Positions 31,326 through 34,095 of a stretch of 34,095 bases of DNA are shown piece after piece; the stretch's first letter is position 1; each line of letters begins with the position of its first letter. The stretch covers positions 1 through 34,095 of the forward strand of contig CALCKF010000051.1 of assembly GCA_937966095.1 (NCBI GenBank). The letters run 5' to 3'. The DNA is from an uncultured Eubacterium sp. Its GTDB lineage: Bacteria > Bacillota > Clostridia > Peptostreptococcales > Anaerovoracaceae. Both the position numbers and the translations under genes were made by a program. The notes under the pieces were generated by a model. That model saw only the letters and a list, made by a program, of their open reading frames with translations. It was not told where the DNA came from and did not search any database.

Positions 31326-32552
31326 CTATACGCGCCAGTTTCTGTCCGCTATCCTTGCAAACAGAGATTTTCTGACAGTGATCGCCCTTTCCGGACACAT
31401 CTCCTGGCAGCAGTAACATTTTATGCACTTGCTGTAATCATATACTGCTGCTTTCCTGCCTTTTCCAAACTCCCTGACATGTACCGCCTTACCGTCGACC
31501 GGGCATGCACTTACACATATGCCGCATCCTATGCAGTTTTCCCTTTTGACTACAGGCTTTTTTTCAAGGAGAGGTGCCAGGAACCTTATGGGTTTCAGCA
31601 TTCCTCTGTACTCCCTGCTTCTCTGGACATCAAATGATCTGCTTCCATATAACGAAGCAGCCTCTTCAACCGTCAACGTACCTTCTTCACTCAGTATACG
31701 GAGATCTTCCCAGTTCCCCACTCCCTGTTCCATTCCGCACACATTGGTCGGCACCAGCCGGGGATCCAGATCTACAAGATGGCAAAACACCGCATCAAGT
31801 GCCACAGGGTCCACTGATGCAAGTATTATGTTCATATCCTTAGGAGTACCTGACTGCGGTCCGTTTCCCTCCATCGCGGTTATACCGTCCATTATGTGGA
31901 GTCTTGGCTTTACAAGACAGTTCAGATCGGCTATCATCTTGGCAAAAACCTCTGCTGTAGCGAATTTCGCATGAGATGCGCCCTTATTCATGCCATACAC
32001 ACACCCGAAGGAATTCTTGACAGCACCGGTTATACGCTCAAGCTGATGGGTTTTCATCTTGCATATATTGATTATTCCGTCTGCCTTCACTATTTCTCTG
32101 CAAAGTACGAACCCTTTTGCCGCCCTTCCGTCAGGATAATCAATCTGCTCTCCATGCTCAAAATCACCAAGAGGTATGTCCAGTTCTTCGGCAACGGCCT
32201 TTATGCCGCATTCTTCTGCCACTTTTTCCACTTTTATCATCGGATTTCCGGGAGAATCTCCGTAGCTGAGACTACTATATCCCTTATCCTTCAAAAGTCT
32301 GCCGACTGCTCTGAAAACTTCAGGATGTGTAGTACATGCTTTTTCAGGGGCCGATCTTGAAAGAAGATTAGGTTTCAGTACTATGCGGCTTTCCTTTGAC
32401 AAAGGATCATTTCCGTATGAAAGGATCCTGTCTATCCCGCCCAGAAGTTCGACTGCTTTTGAAACGGCTCTCTCAACATCCTTTCTGACATAACTGCTGC
32501 ATCTCACCACGGCTACCACACCGTCATATGAATCAATATCTGAATTCCTCAT
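31326..32552 (-). CDS. DUF362 protein with two C-terminal [4Fe-4S] motifs
   Basis: A 408-residue protein. The DUF362 part (about 1-320) has VLKPNLLSRSAPEKACTTHP, GDSPGN, ICKMKTHQLERITGAVKN and SVDPVALDAVFCHL. The C-terminus carries CIGCGICVSACPVDG and CIKCYCCQEMCPE, two 8Fe-ferredoxin-like motifs. The function of such proteins is unknown; they are common in anaerobes. The ATG overlaps the stop of the YdcF-like gene (ATGA), with GGAG 10 nt upstream. A terminator follows. Confidence 0.92.
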   Translation of the reverse strand: MRNSDIDSYDGVVAVVRCSSYVRKDVERAVSKAVELLGGIDRILSYGNDPLSKESRIVLKPNLLSRSAPEKACTTHPEVFRAVGRLLKDKGYSSLSYGDSPGNPMIKVEKVAEECGIKAVAEELDIPLGDFEHGEQIDYPDGRAAKGFVLCREIVKADGIINICKMKTHQLERITGAVKNSFGCVYGMNKGASHAKFATAEVFAKMIADLNCLVKPRLHIMDGITAMEGNGPQSGTPKDMNIILASVDPVALDAVFCHLVDLDPRLVPTNVCGMEQGVGNWEDLRILSEEGTLTVEEAASLYGSRSFDVQRSREYRGMLKPIRFLAPLLEKKPVVKRENCIGCGICVSACPVDGKAVHVREFGKGRKAAVYDYSKCIKCYCCQEMCPERAITVRKSLFARIADRNWRV

Positions 32553-33283
32553 CTGTTATATTCTCCATTATCCATAATTTCTTCTCTGATAGGAACAGCG
32601 TCTCCAAGAAATGTCGGCTGGGGCTTGAATATCCATTTTATAAAATCCTTATCCCTCGCCAGTATTTCTCTTATCTCACGTTTTTCCTGCCCTGCATATG
32701 AGTACTGGTCAGAAGCAGCGCCCAGGGCTTCGATCCCCATGCGCCTGCATCCGTAAAGTGCCCTGTACAAATGGTATTTCTGTGTTATCACTATCATCTT
32801 TTCCACTTTGAAAATATATTTGGCCCTATAAACCGATTCGTATGTTGAAAATCCCGCATGATCCATAAATACATTTCTCTCCGGCACTCCGGCCTCCGTC
32901 ACATATTTTTTCATGGATCGGACTTCATTATACACGATCTGTCCATTATCTCCCGATAAAAGGATTTTAGGAGCAGCTCCCTTTTTGTAAAGATCGACAG
33001 CAGTGTCAAGTCTGTCCTTAAGTATCTCGCTTGGAGTACCGTCTGCCATGACAGACGCTCCCAGAACAAGTATACAGTCGGAATCAAGTTCCTTGAAATT
33101 TTCGAGTTCACTGTCTGACACTGTATCTTCCGGAGAATCATATACGGCTGCTATCTGCCCTTCCGTACTTTTAACTACATATACATTGAGTCCTATCACT
33201 AATACAGCTGCCAATACAGCTATCTTTAACAGCATAAGGAACAATCTCACTATTACATTTCCATTCTTACCCTTTTTACTCAT
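32549..33283 (-). CDS. YdcF/SanA-like DUF218 membrane protein
   Basis: A protein of about 244 residues with one N-terminal membrane segment (about 12-32) and an extracytoplasmic DUF218 domain: CILVLGASVMADGTPSEILK, ILLSGDNGQIVYNEV and KMIVITQKYHLYRALYGCRR. SanA-type members affect envelope permeability; the enzymatic activity is unresolved. I start it at ATG 33283 (MSKKGKNG). The frame extends to a TTG at 33352, but a TATAAT element sits only 8 nt before 33283 and the extension has no typical features. The ribosome site is weak. It is coupled to the DUF362 gene. Confidence 0.87.
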   Translation of the reverse strand: MSKKGKNGNVIVRLFLMLLKIAVLAAVLVIGLNVYVVKSTEGQIAAVYDSPEDTVSDSELENFKELDSDCILVLGASVMADGTPSEILKDRLDTAVDLYKKGAAPKILLSGDNGQIVYNEVRSMKKYVTEAGVPERNVFMDHAGFSTYESVYRAKYIFKVEKMIVITQKYHLYRALYGCRRMGIEALGAASDQYSYAGQEKREIREILARDKDFIKWIFKPQPTFLGDAVPIREEIMDNGEYNR

Positions 33284-33336
33284 AGCTTTCTTATTATATC
33301 CTGTTTTTATGTAGATTTGAACAAGATATGATATAT

Positions 33337-33380
33337 AATCACAATAATACAATATATTTCTTTCGCATAATATTGTGATT
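33337..33380. repeat. 10-bp perfect inverted repeat upstream of the YdcF-like gene
   Basis: AATCACAATA (33337-33346) and TATTGTGATT (33371-33380) with a 24-nt centre, in the AT-rich region between the divergent YdcF-like and ilvE genes. It could be an operator or a hairpin; nothing else identifies it. Confidence 0.45.
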
Positions 33381-33437
33381 CATCTGGAGCAGGACTCTTT
33401 TTTTGTTTTTAATCATAAAATTTATGTATCTTCATTG

Positions 33438-33466
33438 TTGACATATAACAATTTCAGTATTATATT
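33438..33466 (+). promoter_or_regulatory. Upstream ilvE promoter
   Basis: TTGACA (33438-33443), a 17-nt spacer and TATATT (33461-33466), about 90 nt before the ilvE start. The leader is too short for a T-box. Confidence 0.6.
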
Positions 33467-33485
33467 ATTTTTATATTATTGGACT

Positions 33486-33513
33486 TTGATATAAATGTGT
33501 TGTAAAATATAAT
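33486..33513 (+). promoter_or_regulatory. Downstream ilvE promoter
   Basis: TTGATA (33486-33491), a 16-nt spacer and TATAAT (33508-33513), 45 nt before the ilvE start. It may work together with the upstream promoter. Confidence 0.55.
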
Positions 33514-33558
33514 GTGTAAAAAAATGACAAAATTTATAAATATATAAAGGAGAAAGCC

Positions 33559-34095
33559 ATGAAATACGATTTTCCAATTACAAAAAATCCAAACCCAAAA
33601 ACTAAGCCGGATCCTGATACGCTGAGATTCGGCACAGTATTCACCGATCATATGTTCATCATGGAATATGAAGACGGAAAAGGCTGGCATGACGGAAGGA
33701 TCGTTCCTTACGGACCTCTTTCTCTTGACCCTGCCGCCGTTGTCTTCCATTACGCACAGGAGATGTTTGAAGGTCTCAAGGCCTATAAGTCGCCTGAAGG
33801 AAAGATCCTGCTGTTCCGACCGGATATGAATGCGAAAAGAACCAACAGAACAAATGAAAGGCTCTGCATCCCGCAGATAGACCAGGATCTTTATGTGGAA
33901 GCGATAAAAGCCATAGTTAAAACAGATGCAGACTGGATCCCTCAGAAGGAGGGCACCGCTCTTTATATAAGGCCTTTTATAATAGCAGACGAACCGTTCC
34001 TGGGCGTAAGAAGGTCTACTCACTACAAGTTCATAATAATACTCAGTCCTGTAGGACCTTATTATGAAGGCGGGCTTACTCCTACAAAGATATAT
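33559..34095 (+). CDS. ilvE: Branched-chain amino acid aminotransferase, N-terminal part (runs off the window)
   Basis: An open frame of 179 codons without a stop to the window end. MKYDFPITKNPNPKTKPDP is the typical start, followed by TDHMFIMEY, PYGPLSLDPAAVVFHYAQEM, FEGLKAYKSPEGKILLFRP and YIRPFIIADEPFLGV. These identify a class IV, IlvE type II transaminase interconverting Leu/Ile/Val and their keto acids. The PLP lysine lies beyond the window. AAGGAG is 7 nt before the ATG. Two stacked promoters precede it, divergent from the YdcF-like gene. Confidence 0.95.
   Translation, partial: MKYDFPITKNPNPKTKPDPDTLRFGTVFTDHMFIMEYEDGKGWHDGRIVPYGPLSLDPAAVVFHYAQEMFEGLKAYKSPEGKILLFRPDMNAKRTNRTNERLCIPQIDQDLYVEAIKAIVKTDADWIPQKEGTALYIRPFIIADEPFLGVRRSTHYKFIIILSPVGPYYEGGLTPTKIY

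Noticed and set aside
33284..33352. TTG start at 33352 for the YdcF-like protein
   Set aside because: It would add 23 residues covering a TATAAT element, with no ribosome site; the ATG at 33283 gives the usual basic N-terminus before the membrane segment.
33514..33558. T-box or other amino-acid leader before ilvE
   Set aside because: The distance from the promoters to the start is under 100 nt, and no specifier or T-box motif is seen.
1..34095. CRISPR arrays, tRNA or rRNA genes, prophage genes
   Set aside because: Looked for and not seen: no regularly spaced repeats, no cloverleaf-like gene, no integrase or structural phage protein.

Overview
The window looks like chromosomal DNA of a strictly anaerobic, low-to-moderate GC Clostridia-type Firmicute. 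The reasons are AGGAGG-type ribosome sites, many consensus TTGACA/TATAAT promoters, U-tailed hairpin terminators, a walJ(yycJ)-rlmH pair, a flavodiiron-rubredoxin protein, several oxygen-sensitive iron-sulfur proteins and frequent ATA/AGA codons. I cannot fix the family or genus. I see no phage, complete transposon, CRISPR array, rRNA or tRNA.

Positions 1-5742: the 3' end of a penicillin-binding transpeptidase, a membrane-anchored DUF3048 protein, a small four-cysteine TSCPD protein, a CDF metal transporter with manganese-type residues, endonuclease IV and an NhaC-type Na+/H+ antiporter.

Positions 5789-13359: a seven-gene co-directional minus-strand run. It goes from molybdenum cofactor genes (moaA, moaC, a Mog-MOSC fusion) into a flavodiiron NO/O2 reductase, a YibE/F membrane protein, a Cache-type sensor kinase and an unusual response regulator whose output domain resembles the MpsC-like (DUF2294) family. 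I see a terminator only at its far end.

Positions 13472-19683: a GIY-YIG protein, an unknown anchored protein, and a MarR-regulated heterodimeric ABC exporter operon. That operon has a consensus promoter overlapped by a 13-bp perfect palindrome. dapA follows.

Positions 19756-25607: bioY with a repeat-decorated promoter, a GH3/NagZ-like hydrolase, a 400-nt gene-poor stretch with interleaved inverted repeats, an ArsR regulator with an overlapping upstream micro-ORF, a purple-acid-phosphatase-like protein, RNase HI, walJ and rlmH.

Positions 25600-34095: a minus-strand redox region. A 124-residue unknown protein, a 939-residue iron-sulfur flavoprotein with two GltD-like halves, and a geranylgeranyl-reductase-type flavoprotein appear to form one operon. 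Upstream lie a class V PLP enzyme (cysteine desulfurase family), a DUF362 iron-sulfur protein coupled to a YdcF/SanA-like protein, and the 5' part of ilvE running off the window.

The best candidates for undescribed biology are the tandem-GltD plus GGR redox operon and the Cache kinase/receiver-MpsC system next to YibE/F and NhaC. The rest is mostly ordinary housekeeping.
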